A stretch of DNA of 64,000 nt from Halichondria panicea (taxonomy: Eukaryota; Porifera; Demospongiae; Suberitida; Halichondriidae). The notes under the pieces were generated by a model, which worked only from the letters and a program-made list of their open reading frames with translations, was not told the origin of the DNA and did no database searches. The stretch is taken from assembly GCF_963675165.1 (NCBI RefSeq), contig NC_087377.1:10526632-10590631 (forward strand), given 5' to 3'. Of the stretch, positions 23,340 through 35,375 are shown piece by piece (position 1 is the stretch's first letter; every line of letters begins with the position of its first letter). The position numbers were made by a program, and so were the translations under genes.

Positions 23340-24090
23340 ATTTCAAAGACAAACAAAATGTCGTACATTCGTTTCAATCGGGGATTTTTGGATACCCCAT
23401 AAGAGAAAGCTAGTTAAGTTAGCTAGTGGACATTCTGTGACTATCCTAAATTGCAAATGACCTTTGTAGTTTGTTTGCACACAACCTTAAGATAGGTACA
23501 AACTTGCAAAACAGGGAAAGTTTGAGAAATGCAAGTAATAGCTTTTGAGATGTACGTATGTCCGGGTACCATGCTCCGTACGTAAGAATTTCAACAGAGT
23601 GTTAATCAGCTCTAGTTACCATGGTGCACTTCTATGAATGACAGTTGTGGTAAACAAGAAGATGTTAGGATGGAATCACACAGGATGAAAGACATTACAA
23701 GGAAACTTTAGGACTGACCCTCTCCCCTCTTCCATACATGTGCTAATAAAACACGCTTCCTGTGACAAAGACAGGAATACATTCTTTGACCAATGGGGAA
23801 AAACCATTACACATGTGCAATAAAATCTGCGAAATGTTCAGTTTCGGAGAAACAAAATGTCCTACATTTATTTCAATTGGGGAGTTTGGATACCCCACAA
23901 GAGAAAGAAAGTTAGTCAAGTTAGCAGTGGATCCTGAATTAGGAAATCACAAATGACCTTTGGATGTTTGTTTGCACATAATGTCTAAGATAGCTACAAA
24001 ACAGGGAAAGTTTGGGAAATGTAAATAACAGCTTTTGAGATGGAGTCATCGATGTATGCGTGTCCGGGTAGCAAGCTACGTACGTAAGAA
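23340..24090. repeat. Tandem duplication, about 490 bp period
   Basis: The stretch from about 23340 (gacaaacaaaatgtcgtac) to 23770 repeats from about 23850 (gaaacaaaatgtcctac) onward, including the tcaacagagtgttaat segment at 23591 and again at 24091. It forms the left edge of the second copy of duplication block 1. Confidence 0.7.
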
Positions 24091-27000
24091 TTTCAACAGA
24101 GTGTTAATTAGCTCTAGTTACCATGGTGCACTTCTATGAATGACAGTTCAATAAACAAGGAATCACACAGGATGAAAGACATTACAAAGAAACTTTAGGA
24201 CTGACCCTCTCCCCTCTTCCATACATGTGCTATTAAATTAGAAAACACGCTTCCTGTGACAAAGCCAGGAACACATTTTAAGCAGTGGGAAAAAACCATT
24301 ACACATGTGCAAGACAAATAAGTGTATTTTAATCAGCCCACTGAAGCCATACACACTCGACCACACAATAATGTGAAATCCTTTTAACACCAGCCAATAC
24401 AGTAAACAACACGGGTTTAGTGATATCCCCGGCCATCAATTATAACACCATATGAAGGACAGCACGTGTACCCTTTTATTAAGTTGTGCTGCAAATACAG
24501 ACTGTATAAGGGAAACTCCATTAACAAGGGGAAAGCTCTACCTTCTAACATTAAAAATCTATTAAAAGCACTACAAATCTTGTATGCTAACACTAATTGT
24601 TGCAATTTGATAGGCTTTGTACCGACTGTGTGTACAGTTTTACACATTAAGGCACTGTATTCAGTGTTCAGTATTCAGGTAGTTAACAAACCTTTGTAAT
24701 CAATGCCTACCATGGGCCCCCCTCCAAAGCCTTCACTGCCATGAAGCATTACAGTACATGTAAGAAGACTAACTACAAAGTACACAGAAGCAGAAAAGTT
24801 CAGAGTGGGTAGCTTCTCAAGTGTTTTAAGTGTTTCAGGTTACAATCAAGAGTTCAAAAATGCAATCGGGGGACTCACATTCAAAAATTCAAAAAACATT
24901 TTTTTAACAGTGTAAACTAGACTGCATTGACATATCTCACCTGGTGATCTCTTGAGGGGTGACCTGGTGTATGGTGACTCACTCTCGAAGACGGGCAAGG
25001 TGTGGTCGTTGTCAGAGTCGGCCGGGTTGGCGGCAGTCGAGGCAAAGGACTGCTCACCAGGGGGTTCAAATTCTGCGGGGAGACCTGCAACTGTGGGTGT
25101 GGGGGTACAGAGGTGAAAGGTGACACGCAAGAGAAATTTCTGGCCAGACATCAATGCATTCCATCGTGCAATGAATATAAGGAGGAAAAAATGGAATGCA
25201 CAGGTGCACAATATGAATAATGCTACAAGGAATGTTTGTCAAGTGAGAGACCTACTGCTAGTAATGATTGACCGAATGCTGTCAACAAAATTACATGGCC
25301 ACTGATGGTCTAGTAGACAGTTACATGTCAAAGCCTCAGTGGCTGGGGGGGGGTAGTAGTACAAATGATTGTCCTGATTGACAATACCAAGGGCGTATAC
25401 AGAGAAGAGGGCATGCAACTTGCCCTATTCTCAGAATCATCCGACTTCGTATTGAGCTATTTTTAGAACTGCCCACAAAAACGCCCACGCGTAACCTTTG
25501 ACCGCACAAGGTAAATCAAAGTCTTTTTTATATCTGTATATCTATATAAGCTAGCTCGATTGCAGCATAGTAAAACTAGTTCTCAGCAGTATGGCTCGTA
25601 CTAGCAGTGTCAAAGGCAAAGGCAAACCATCCAACAGTTGCAACTCCAAGAAGATGAAACTAGGTACAATAAACCTGTCTTCCTGAGTCTCTGGTACTTC
25701 TTAACAATGCGCCCAGCACTTAACTTCCCGCTCGAAGGGGTTGTCTTGGACCTGGCTGGACTAGGACTGGTCATGACATTTCTCTAAAATAATACTGCAC
25801 TGTTAGCTAGCTAGCTAGCTAGCAAAGGCAGCTCTGATGTACACGCCCATAATTATAACTCCGTAAACAACACCGCCCACTTGTTCACGTCCGTATACTG
25901 GATTCTATTTTTAGCATATCCGGTCTCTGATACGAAGTCGGATGAGTACGTAGGGTACATAGTGAGTTGCATGCCCTCTTCTCTGTATACGCCCTTGACA
26001 ATACGTAGAGAGGATGATGCTTGTACATGTATTAAGGGGGCTTTAGTGATAGTGACAGATCACACAGGAAACAGTAGATTTTAGAGTATACATGTTTGAA
26101 CACAAGACACTACTAGTGGTGATTCAGTACCAGCACAGTATTATTGAGTACATGTGCACTAAGCACTATGAAGCTGTACTATGACATCCATATATGAAAT
26201 CATGCATAGAGTTTCCTTGAAGCCGGGCCACACCCGAATCAGGCGATCAAGCATAATTAAAGTACATATCCCTATATTGATTCCTTCATGCAAGTGGTTC
26301 GTGCTATTATAGTTACAATAATTGCAAGTAAAATGAAAGCACCGAGGGTGCTGATGCCTCGGTGGAGATGCCAAAGCTACATAACATAAAACTACTGCTA
26401 GCTTTTATACACACATTGATTAATGCATATTTTGCTGCATGCAGGCAGAATCCAGCAAAGAGTGGGTAATGATCGACCATGATTGTTGTTAAAAACGATC
26501 GATGCCAAAGTTAAAATCTAAAATTAATGGCTGCATCAGCAGAGCTTTGCAGCTCTCTTCTCACTCTTGCAGCTACCAATAGCTAGCGTTCTAGTGCATA
26601 ACTACTAAGTAGAGTAGCAACACTCGGTGAACAAGTTCTGCAATGGCATTCCAAGTAAGCAAAACTAGGTAACTCGAGAACAAAGCATTATTTTGCAAAT
26701 CAACGAATTAAAATCCAAGAAAACATGACTAGAAGCCTATAGAAACTCTTACTTGCACTTCATTGATCCTTGCGCAGCTGTAGCAGTCCACACACACACA
26801 CACACAGAAATACAATACATCACTTGCGCATGTGCGCTGAGGCATAATGAGATCCATAATTTATATGAAATCATGCATAGAGTTTCCTTGAAGCCAGGCC
26901 ACACCCGAATCAGGCGATTATGCACAATTAAAGTACATATCCCTATATTGATTCCTTCATGCAAGTGGTTCGTGCTATTATAGTTACAATAATTGGAACT

Positions 27001-28910
27001 AAGGAGATCAATGCCTGCATGCATGCAACTTGACTGGGAGGTCTTATAATAAAGATAATTGACAATTGTAGCGAGTGAATGGAAGAAACAAGGGGCTCAA
27101 ACCATCAAGCATTTACATGTTCTATGAGTCATGAAAATCACATGCACATCCCACCACACCCCCATACGCCCACTCACTGTATTGCGATATCCGGTCGCTG
27201 GTGTACGGGGAACAGGGATGACCAATCGGAGGGGGCAAACCTGGGGATGGGTAAAGATCATCATAGCAACATTTCAAAAACAAGAACTAAAAAGAAATTT
27301 ATTAGAGCAATGATCCTTTACCAGACTGTAGTAAATGCACCACACGCTGTGTACTAAACACACAACGTCAGGTGATGATGCAGCATCCCCTGGAAACGAC
27401 CACATACGCGTATGGCTGTCTAATAAGGCTACACTGGATTCTTATGATGATTTGAATGCTCCAGACAAAAGCATGGCCTGGACATTTAGGATCTGTATAT
27501 ATACAGTCAGGGTTTCATCTAGGATTAAAAGTTTGGGGGGAAAGGTTTACGCACGCCACAAAATGTTTGGTTAGTCCCACATTTGTTGACCACACCCCCT
27601 ATTACATGCTAGTGCATCACAGTAGATCTAGTTACATATAATTATGATAATGTCATTGTTATACAAAAATTGGGGGGGGGGAAGGTTCACCTCAGCCCCC
27701 CCCCACTAGATGAAACCCTGACAGTACATATCGGGTTACGACAGCCGATTAAAATATTACTACATGCAACTATAAATATTGCTAACTAGGTAGTGTCAAC
27801 TGTTCACATACATGTAAGTACATGTATTACCATAATACCTGGTATTGGTTCAAAGAGATATGGGCTGGCGGTTGATCCCCCTCCCCTTGCTATTGGAGTT
27901 GGTGCGTATACTTGCTGATCCGCTCTCCTCTTGCTGAAACCACACCCATCAACGGTCACGCTGGGTGTATATACACCCATCAGTAGCATCAGTGGGGACG
28001 TCCCTGCTCGTTAACCCAAAGGGCTGGACATCAGCAGGTATCTGATATGGTTACAAAGAAGGTGTCAAATACAGTCCATACAGTAATTGCAAATTGCAGA
28101 GTATCAATGATTGGAGCTTAACATTTTAGGAATAATTATGTTAGATAGTGACGTGGTGGCAACAGTTACATGTAAGAATAAGCCGACAACATCTATGACA
28201 TTTTCAATAATGATAGTAGACACAGCAATGTATGATACATGTACATAATTATTATGTTTACAAGCAAAGCTGTTAAATCATTAACACATACATTTGAGAG
28301 CTATTGTACGTGTCAATAGGTTATAAATTGATTGCACGTACCTCTTTCTTTTTGCTGCCTCCACGGGCACTGATAGGCCAGCTGTGTCTATTGGGAGGGG
28401 GTGGTCCCCCCTGCATGTCCGGCTGGATCCCATGCATAGCAACCGAACCGCTAGCTCTCTTCTGATTTAACGGAGATTTGATTCCGAGTCGTGCCATAAT
28501 GAGGTCAGTGTTCTGATGGAGCTCCGTCAGTAGGAGGGTGTGGTCTCTATAAGATAGCCACTCCCACATATAGAGAATGATCCCAGCAATAAATGCAATG
28601 TAGCGACAATACCACAGGTAGCTGTGGAGGGTCTCCTGTAGAGAGAGGGAGAGGGGCCAGACTCCATGACAAAGTAAAGAGGCAATGCGTAAGGGAAAGT
28701 ACACAGTCACACAGAACTACTGTACTTAAAGATGCAGACACTTCAACTTGTGGCCCATTCTTATGACAGGGTTGGGAAACAGACAGGTACTGTGAGACCA
28801 CACTGAATGTCAAAGCTATCCGAAAGTACTGAAGACGCTATAATACAGAGTGCAATGTATGTGACTATAATTATGCCTGTGGTTCAATGTCAGTTTCAAA
28901 ACAGTAATCC
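24090..28910. repeat. Segmental duplication block 1, right copy
   Basis: Matches 1-4155 in order and orientation. It is larger mainly because of the 609-bp element at 25388-25996 and a G-rich insertion near 27480-27720 that carries inverted ends (cagggtttcatctag against ctagatgaaaccctg). Confidence 0.85.
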
Positions 28911-29320
28911 TCTGCACAACAATCAGAAAGGAAACTGATGATGCATGTCTGAAACGCAACAGTGTCCATATCTCCTGTACACTCTTGGATCGTTATGGTG
29001 TCGCTACAGTGATAGACTTGTCGTCCAGATTTCGCCAGATGACAGTTAGCGAACGCCACGGCTAATCGACTTTGTTCCACATCAGTAATCCTCTTACATG
29101 TTGTGTTGAGTCTGGCCACAGCATCTTTCCAACACGAGCTGCTCACTGTCTTCTCTTGCAGTTCTTGAAACTTGTTCTCTCCCAAAGCTTTTCTCTGATC
29201 ATCTGAACTAGAGTCAGGGGAGGTGGTGGTAAGGATGATTAGGGATAGCAGGAGAGTAGATCTAGTTAAAGTAGATAGCGATAGGTGAGAGCTAGAGCTA
29301 GAGCTAGAGAGCGGCATCAT
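24941..29320 (-). pseudogene. Kar5/GEX1/Brambleberry-like relic with internal deletion
   Basis: The most complete exon series of this family: first exon from 29320 (MMPLSSSSSSSHLSL...), exon 2 28635-28342 (98 codons, in frame, YLWYCRYIAFIAGIILYMW), exon 3 about 28030-27840, exon 4 25084-24941. Exon 1 keeps the first half of the cysteine domain (CWKDAVARLNTTCK to DMDTVAFQT) and is then fused directly to intron-1 sequence near 28945, losing the second cysteine half, the coiled coil and the first TM. Exon 3 is also frame-shifted relative to the 3 kb copy (tgtatatacacccagc for tgtacctccag). A hairpin element is inserted just 5' of the start codon. Probably inactive. Exon 2 being free of lesions helped define the family structure. 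Confidence 0.75.
25388..25996. mobile_element. 609-bp hAT-like element with 8-bp target duplication
   Basis: Perfect gacaatac copies flank it (25380-25387 and 25997-26004). The ends are caagggcgtatacagagaag and ttctctgtatacgccctt. The left copy of block 1 lacks it, so the empty site is visible at about 1300. Inside, on the + strand at about 25591, a short ATG-led frame reads MARTSSVKGKGKPSNSC and is lysine-rich, possibly the start of a lost transposase. Confidence 0.8.
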
Positions 29321-29323
29321 GGT

Positions 29324-29394
29324 TAGTCTCATGAATCAGCCGCCGTTCTTTTGGAACCACCAAAAGAACGGCGGCTGATTCATGATACTACGTA
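29324..29394. mobile_element. Hairpin element at the karyogamy-relic start codon
   Basis: tagtctcatgaatcagccgc pairs with gcggctgattcatgatacta. Flanking catcatggt repeats at 29315-29323 and 29395-29403 form a perfect 9-bp target duplication that contains the relic's two ATG codons. Similar lone ends occur at 12690-12708 and 33420-33445. Confidence 0.75.
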
Positions 29395-29437
29395 CATCAT
29401 GGTTTGGCTCGGACTTTGGACTCAGTTGTTTCATAGA

Positions 29438-29910
29438 TACCGTATATGCTTGATCAGGAGCCGCGGCTACTAAATGTTTCATTTTGCTGGAAGAGGAGGC
29501 TGCAATTCAAGAGGGGCCACTGTTCAAGAGCGGCGTTTATTAGCTCCAAGTTTGTCATCAAAAGTTGTTTTCACCTGCATAAACTTGAACTCTGCCATGA
29601 GAAAGTCTTTGTGAAAGCACTAACAAGCTGCTACTCATAGCTACGTACATGTAGCTTAGACTCGCCAGCCAGCCCTTCCTCCTAACGGAGGAAGGGCTGG
29701 AGGAAGGGCTGGCTGGCGAGTCTACATGTAGCTAGCTGCTACATGTAGTAATAATTTTTTTGGCTGCCACGTGCAGAAATGCTAGAGTCAAAGTTCACTG
29801 AGGCTACTATTTGAGAGCGGCTACTAAATGTTTCATTTTGCTAGCAAGGGAGGCTACTATTTGAGTGCGGCCTTTATACAAGAGCGGCCTCTGATCGAGC
29901 ATATACGGTA
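29438..29910. mobile_element. 473-bp inverted-repeat element
   Basis: Ends taccgtatatgcttgatcag and ctgatcgagcatatacggta pair. The inner text contains repeated gagcggctactaaatg-type segments. A 68-bp hairpin element (29657-29724) is nested within it. Confidence 0.7.
29657..29724. mobile_element. 68-bp hairpin element, perfect 9-bp target duplication
   Basis: tagactcgccagccagccc pairs with gggctggctggcgagtcta. Both flanks are catgtagct (29648-29656 and 29725-29733). It shares only the TAG-N-CTC end with its relatives, but has the same duplication length. Confidence 0.8.
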
Positions 29911-29913
29911 GTA

Positions 29914-30221
29914 CAGTAGAACCTCGATTATCCGGCCCTCGATTATCCGGAACCTCGATTATCCGGCTTGGCAGTTTTCTTTTTAATCAGATTACATAAT
30001 TCAGAAAATGGGCGTGTCCCTCAAATGCGCATGCGCGTTGCAGCTGTTACCATGGAGACATGCCTGCTTTTCTTTTGCGCATGCGCAGACAACATGTGGC
30101 ACTGCTGTTCATCAATAAAGTGGGTGGATCAAGGCGTGGTTTATCTATTTGATTATCCGGCATATTCACTTATCCGGCCTGCTTCTGGAACCAAGGTGTC
30201 CGGATAATCGAGGTTCTACTG
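29914..30221. mobile_element. 308-bp pogo/Tigger-like element
   Basis: Ends cagtagaacctcgattatcc and ggataatcgaggttctactg are flanked by TA on both sides. CAGTAGAACCTCGATTATCCGG-type ends are typical of pogo/Tigger elements. The motif ctcgattatccgg is tandemly repeated at the left end. Non-autonomous. Confidence 0.8.
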
Positions 30222-30370
30222 TACATGTAGAAAGAGAAAACTCCATGTAAATCATTGTCACAATCCGTGTTCGCGTAGGTGGAAAAACATTCTTTTTTTC
30301 TTTCTTTATCTACTCCAGAGTCTTCTAGTTGTCATTTGCTACCTCGTAGTCATGGCATAACTCATTGATA

Positions 30371-30907
30371 ACAAGTGCAAAAAACATTTTGTGAAAAAAT
30401 GGGAAAGAGTAGGGTTGGAAGAGCATGTGCACTGAAATAACAAAAAGTTCGAAAACAAGATTGTGGGTTGGTATAGTCTTGCATGCTCCAACTAGTTGAG
30501 GGTGGGGCACGATCTTTAACAGTTGGGTCCAGCACTACTTCTCGTTACACCTCTTTCTTTATTTGAGACGCTCGATCACTTATTTTACCATCAACTTGTA
30601 TGTGTTTCTACATAATGACGCTTTGAATGAGGCTTTTTCAAACTAACGTTTCTTTCTGTTACAGCACCGAAACACTAGGTGTAAAATTAATATTAAATTT
30701 GAGACTCTACAGATGAGCCCTGCCCACCCAAAACTAGAAGTAGTGCTGGACCTAACTGTTAAAGATCGTGCCCCACCCTCAACTAGTTGGAGCATGCAAG
30801 ACTATACCAACCCACAATCTTGTTTTCGAACTTTTTGTTATTTCAGTGCACATGCTCTTCCAACCCTACTCTTTCCCATTTTTTCACAAAATGTTTTTTG
30901 CACTTGT
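30371..30907. mobile_element. Foldback element with 170-bp arms
   Basis: The arm at 30371-30541 is the almost perfect reverse complement of 30738-30907 (for example caactagttgagggtggggc against gccccaccctcaactagttg), around a spacer of about 200 bp. A decayed third partial arm lies at about 31065-31135. No coding sequence. Confidence 0.75.
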
Positions 30908-31372
30908 TTGTAAAATTTTTTCACTGCATGCATGCGTTATTTTATAAATAGTCCTGGGAAACCACGTACAATATTTTAAGTAATTACGTTTTGTTGTGTC
31001 TATTCTAATGGGCGTTCCTTTTAGGGTTACCCATCTTGTTCACATCCTTTTGAGCGGCTCATCCAACATGCAACCCTACTTCTCACCATTATTTTTTTTC
31101 ACAAATGTTTTTTTACACTTGTTTGTATCTACACTTTTTTCTTCACAGGTACCATTTATCTATGGTGCTAGCTAGATCAAATATCTTCAGAAGGTGGCAA
31201 TCCACCTTTACTATGATAAAAAGAGCTAGATCTAGCTAACTGTACTGAATTTTTATTTGCACTGTTGCAGTTTGTGTCTGTTATGATAATTTTCATGAAG
31301 TTTTTTGGTCTTCAATAATTTATTATCACAAGCTAGCTCAGAGCAGGCGCGCTCAGAATGCAATGAAGAGCT

Positions 31373-32456
31373 TAGCCTCGATCCCAGGCCAAGTTTTCGC
31401 TTTTATAACGGTTAGGCAAACAACTGGGCCTGGTACTAGTTGTCTGCGCATGGTCAAATTTTCATTGTATATTTGTGGTCGGCAAAAATATTTAATAAAT
31501 CAATAATCGAAATTTGTACACAGAAAATGCACAGAGTGAGTACACAAAAGATGCACATAGGGAGCTGCTTCACAAAGGCCTGGGGAGTTGCCAGTTGTGC
31601 TGCAGCACAATTACAGTGACCCAGGGCAACTTCAGGATGATTGAATGCCTTCAAATTACGTTTCAAAAAGATTTAGCAGGCTGCTGGACTTCTCTGATTC
31701 TAGGCCCCAACTCGTAACTCATTGCTTGAGAAAACGTAGATTCTCTTGATGTCTCTGAGCTACCCAGCAACGCTCGAATGAGCAGATCATACTCCAGTCC
31801 TGTGTCTGTGAGTATAGGACAATATTAAAAGAAACCAAAGACGGTTAAACCCTTACCTCAAACTGTCCAGTCTCGTCCGTTAGTATAGCCAAGAGGAGCA
31901 CTGTTGGGACAGCTGGATATTAGCCATTGCTCCTGTACAGAGAAGTAGACATTTTAAATACGTGTAGAAATTTCTTGGTTATAGTGTCATTGTCGACGAG
32001 CTGATGATGGCAGCACCAAGTTCTCTAGCTCACACTCTTCACTTGATCCACCATATTAATGATGAAACTATAGTCTACCTACATTCTTGCCAAACATGAA
32101 CAAAACTTGATAGCATAGCCGGCCATAGGGCCCACACAAAAATATCTGACCTTAACAAGCTTGACAAAGCTTTATACCTCTTCCCTTGTTGTTCAGTCTT
32201 CAGAATAAGCTTCAGAGAAGAGAGAAGCTTCAGCTAAGAGCCATTCCAATCGATTCCAATCGATTCCAATAATGATAAAACGGGAACTGACTTCTAGTAC
32301 ACGATAGTACACGAATATAAATGTCACGAAAGTGAACGAGAATATCCATTCGTCAGAATCTGACGAACGACTGACGCATGCGCAGACAACTAGTACCAGG
32401 CCCAGTTGTTCGCCTAACCGTTATAAAAGCGAAAACTCGGCCTGGGATCGAGGCTA
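31373..32456. mobile_element. 1.08-kb TIR element, 9-bp target duplication
   Basis: About 80-bp inverted ends starting tagcctcgatcccaggcc and containing cgcttttataacggttaggc. Perfect 9-bp flanks tgaagagct (31364-31372 and 32457-32465). The interior carries no transposase; open frames on either strand are short. A second copy at 41507-43759 is very similar inside but carries a nested 1.18-kb insertion. The 9-bp duplication points to Mutator-like transposition. Confidence 0.85.
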
Positions 32457-33593
32457 TGAAGAGCTTTACTTGCGAGCATTAAACTGGAGCGGTAAGAATG
32501 GACAGTGCAAAACACTACTGTTGCTATAGACCTCAAGGGTTGCTAAGATAAGAGGGTGTGGCCATGCTGTCTGCTATGTCTGAGCATGCTCAGTAGGAAA
32601 ACAATGGCGAACTGACCTCTGTACCTAATAAAGAAGCCATATCATACACCCTAGCAAATTTAACTTTGAAGGAAAGCGATTAGTTCGGGACGTACCCAAG
32701 GCGACAGAGGACACTAATATGTGTCTAGTTTGTGCTGTGGAGCTACAGTTCTCTAGATTATCTCGCGGAAGAACGTGAGGAGAAGAATGACAAAAAGTTG
32801 TTGTTTTTTTACTTTTGCTGTTTTTATAACTTTTTCATACAATGTTCAATTCAGTTCATATTTCACACAAATGTCACAAATGATATTGGCAACAGATATA
32901 TAAACTCAAAATAACTTTATCTTGCTTCTTGGGTGACATCCAGAGGGGGCCTTTTTGCTGTTTTCGACCCAACCCTACTATTAGCACTACCGTGCTAATG
33001 ATTATATGCAATGGCAGAACTCAATGCAGAACCTGAAGAGACGGAACTAGACAGTGACTCAGACCATAAAGAGGAGCATATTGTTGAGCTTAGCAAGCTT
33101 GACCAGTCTCAAGCTACCCTGTTACGAAGTATCATCCAATGCAAGGAGGACGACATTGTGAAAACTATTATTTGTGTTTTGCTAAATCTTGCCCAAGGAC
33201 CCCTGCTTGGCTTGCTTATGCTTCGCAGCAGCTTCTATGTACGAAGTGTTTACCATGCGTAATGCATGCGTAATGATTATCCAAATGCGTTGAGCAAAGT
33301 GCAGTTCTTTGCTGCCTCCAAGTTTATCACCTGACTGGACCTCTGCAATCTGATTGGTCAAGACGGAATTCTGTCTTGGCACATAAAACGATGACAAGAG
33401 TGCTCAGACGGTGTTCTAAAGGAACGGCGGCTGATTCATGAGACTAAGTCTAGCCTGCCATACTATGCCACACCAAATTCGGACTTTTAATCCTAAAAAA
33501 CAGACCAGGGTGGCAGGCAAAAAGAGAAAAAAATTGATGAATATCATTATAAAACCACAAACGGAGTCGCAACACACCACAAAAAGTCACTTT
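32457..33593. other. Intergenic with one unplaced acidic frame
   Basis: A + strand frame at 33011-33262 starts MAELNAEPEETELDSDSDHK and continues into a hydrophobic part, but it has no recognised domain or splice partner. A lone element end ggcggctgattcatgagacta lies at about 33424-33444. I cannot support a gene here. Confidence 0.4.
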
Positions 33594-34188
33594 ACAGGGT
33601 TTTCAGAGTTCTTGCATTTGCAATGTCTAGAGCGGAAGTACTTGTCACGTGAACCATTACGTAACAAGATTGAATTTCTACCTCATTCCAAACCGATTTT
33701 TTTCCAATACATGATTTAGGAGAAAATCAACCTTTGGAAATAGCCTTTGCAAGCCTTTTGCATCACCGCTGAAGCTATCCTTGAGATTGTAAGCAGTTCA
33801 AATAGTTTTGTGAGCTACTATTAGTAACACAAGACTGGATGTCTAGAGCTAAGAGAGATTCTACTGTCTGTATGACTCATCAGCTTGCAGCAACACAAAA
33901 TGAGTAGGCAGGCCGGGGCAAGCCACTTCAACCAGTTCCTTATAATACTGGGAAGCTACACTCCTATATATTTCAGACTTCTCTGAATAACTAGTACATT
34001 TAGTAACGAGGAGTAATTTTGTCTATTAAAAACCTAGCCTCGATTCCAGGCCGCTGAGAAAGGGGCTGGACTCGAGGCTAATAAAAACTCAATGTAAAAA
34101 ACTTGTCGACTCAGCAAAATTTGTGGGAATATCACGTGACAAGTGACTTCCGCTCTATTGGAGATGCAAGAACTCTGAAAACCGCTGT
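33594..34188. mobile_element. 595-bp inverted-repeat element
   Basis: The arms, about 55 bp, pair: ggttttcagagttcttgca on the left with tgcaagaactctgaaaacc on the right, continuing through gcggaagtacttgtcacgtg and cacgtgacaagtgacttccg. It contains the nested hairpin at 34035-34080. Confidence 0.65.
34035..34080. mobile_element. 46-bp hairpin element
   Basis: tagcctcgattccaggcc on the left and ggctggactcgaggcta on the right. Flanks ttaaaaacc and ataaaaact match at 7 of 9 bases, a decayed 9-bp target duplication. Confidence 0.6.
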
Positions 34189-34224
34189 AGCATTTAATTA
34201 AACATTACAACGTTTTGCAGATCA

Positions 34225-34720
34225 CGCGGCTATTCTGACCTCTGACCTAGACCACTAATTGGTTTATTTTTTGGGGGCATTCTGCAAAAATATGACCCGG
34301 AAAATCCGTGAACATATGGTGTGGCCCAACTATACAAGACATTTCTACCTAAACAGAATTGCCAAATTATGGAACTCACTCCCGGCTGATATATTGGACT
34401 TTTCAGCATCTGTCTACAGTATAAAACAAAAAGTACGGCAATATTTAATATCTAATTTTGAAAGAAATTTTGAACAATCGGATGTGTGCTCGTACCACCT
34501 GATATGCCCATGCCAGAACTGCCACACAATTTAATGATTTTTTGTTTTGTTTGTTTTGTTTTTTTCTTGTTTTGTTTTGTTCCAGCTGCCCCTGAAAAGG
34601 GGTAAGTCTGTCAGCATTAGGATGTATGCCTGCTAGACCTTACTACCTTACTCTATTTTCTGTAATGTCATATGCTGTAAAGCTCTCATAATAATAATAA
34701 TAAAAATAATAATCTATGGT
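34225..34720 (+). pseudogene. 3' end of a non-LTR retrotransposon
   Basis: Contains the typical C-terminal segment of jockey/CR1-type ORF2 proteins, with the RIAKLWNSLPADI motif (compare R-x-V-x-LWNSLP in such elements), in a frame from about 34259 to 34534, then a T-rich 3' region and a TAA-repeat tail at about 34688-34712. 5'-truncated, as usual for such insertions. Confidence 0.65.
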
Positions 34721-34810
34721 CTAGATCTAGCCCTTTTTTTTTTTTAATAATAACAAGGGTTAGTGTTACTAAAAACCAAAGAGAGAACAATGCAGGCACT
34801 GGCAAATAAG

Positions 34811-35165
34811 TCATGTGTAGTAATTACTTAGTTCATGCATGGGCAGGGTGTGGTGGGAGACCAGGGACTCGCTTGTCACTAGGTCGATAGGGGGCTGTTT
34901 CGTGCCCTTGGCTTGATCGGGCCCCCCTAATACACATGATGGCTGATCTAAGGAGAGAGAAGGACAGCCTGCATCTGATCCATCCCATGGTGGTGCTGTA
35001 GGGCTGATCCCATTTCGTTGATAGGAGAGACGCCAATCTTTTATAGGTGGAGGTAGCGAAACGTCCAAGGCCCCCAGTGCTTGACAGGATGAGGGGAGTG
35101 AAGGTTGAGTTTTCTACATCTCTGATTCTTTGGTCATAAGCTCTCTTCTTTATGTTTTCATACAG
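34811..35165 (-). pseudogene. Retroelement C-terminal fragment
   Basis: Minus-strand frame reads KRAYDQRIRDVENSTFTPL, then YKRLASLLSTKWDQPYSTT and CRLSFSLLRSAIMCIRGARS. It is the same family as 11860-12700 (+), better preserved but covering only the last part. It starts next to a lone tagcctcgaatccaggcc end at 35168. Confidence 0.65.
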
Positions 35166-35328
35166 TCTAGCCTCGAATCCAGGCCTTGAACAATTATGCA
35201 TGAATTTGTACAACCATGCAAATGCACACTATATAGCTGTCGGATAATTAGTTTGGAGTATGTCCCTATTTTTAACCGTACCTCACCACCATGCACTCAC
35301 CCCATGCACCGTCAGGCCAGATCATCAG

Positions 35329-35375
35329 TAGTCTCGCGGACCCAGACCCTGAATATCGGCTGGTCCACGAGACTA
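35329..35375. mobile_element. 47-bp hairpin element
   Basis: tagtctcgcggacccagacc on the left and ggtccacgagacta on the right. Flanks gatcatcag and gatcattag match at 8 of 9 bases. Confidence 0.65.

Noticed and set aside
33011-33262. Acidic open frame starting MAELNAEPEE
   Set aside because: No domain, splice partner or second copy supports it; it lies among repeat ends.
29324-33445. A 4.1-kb element between the two gctgattcatgagacta-type ends
   Set aside because: The left end is a complete 71-bp hairpin with its own 9-bp target duplication; the right end has no matching flank.
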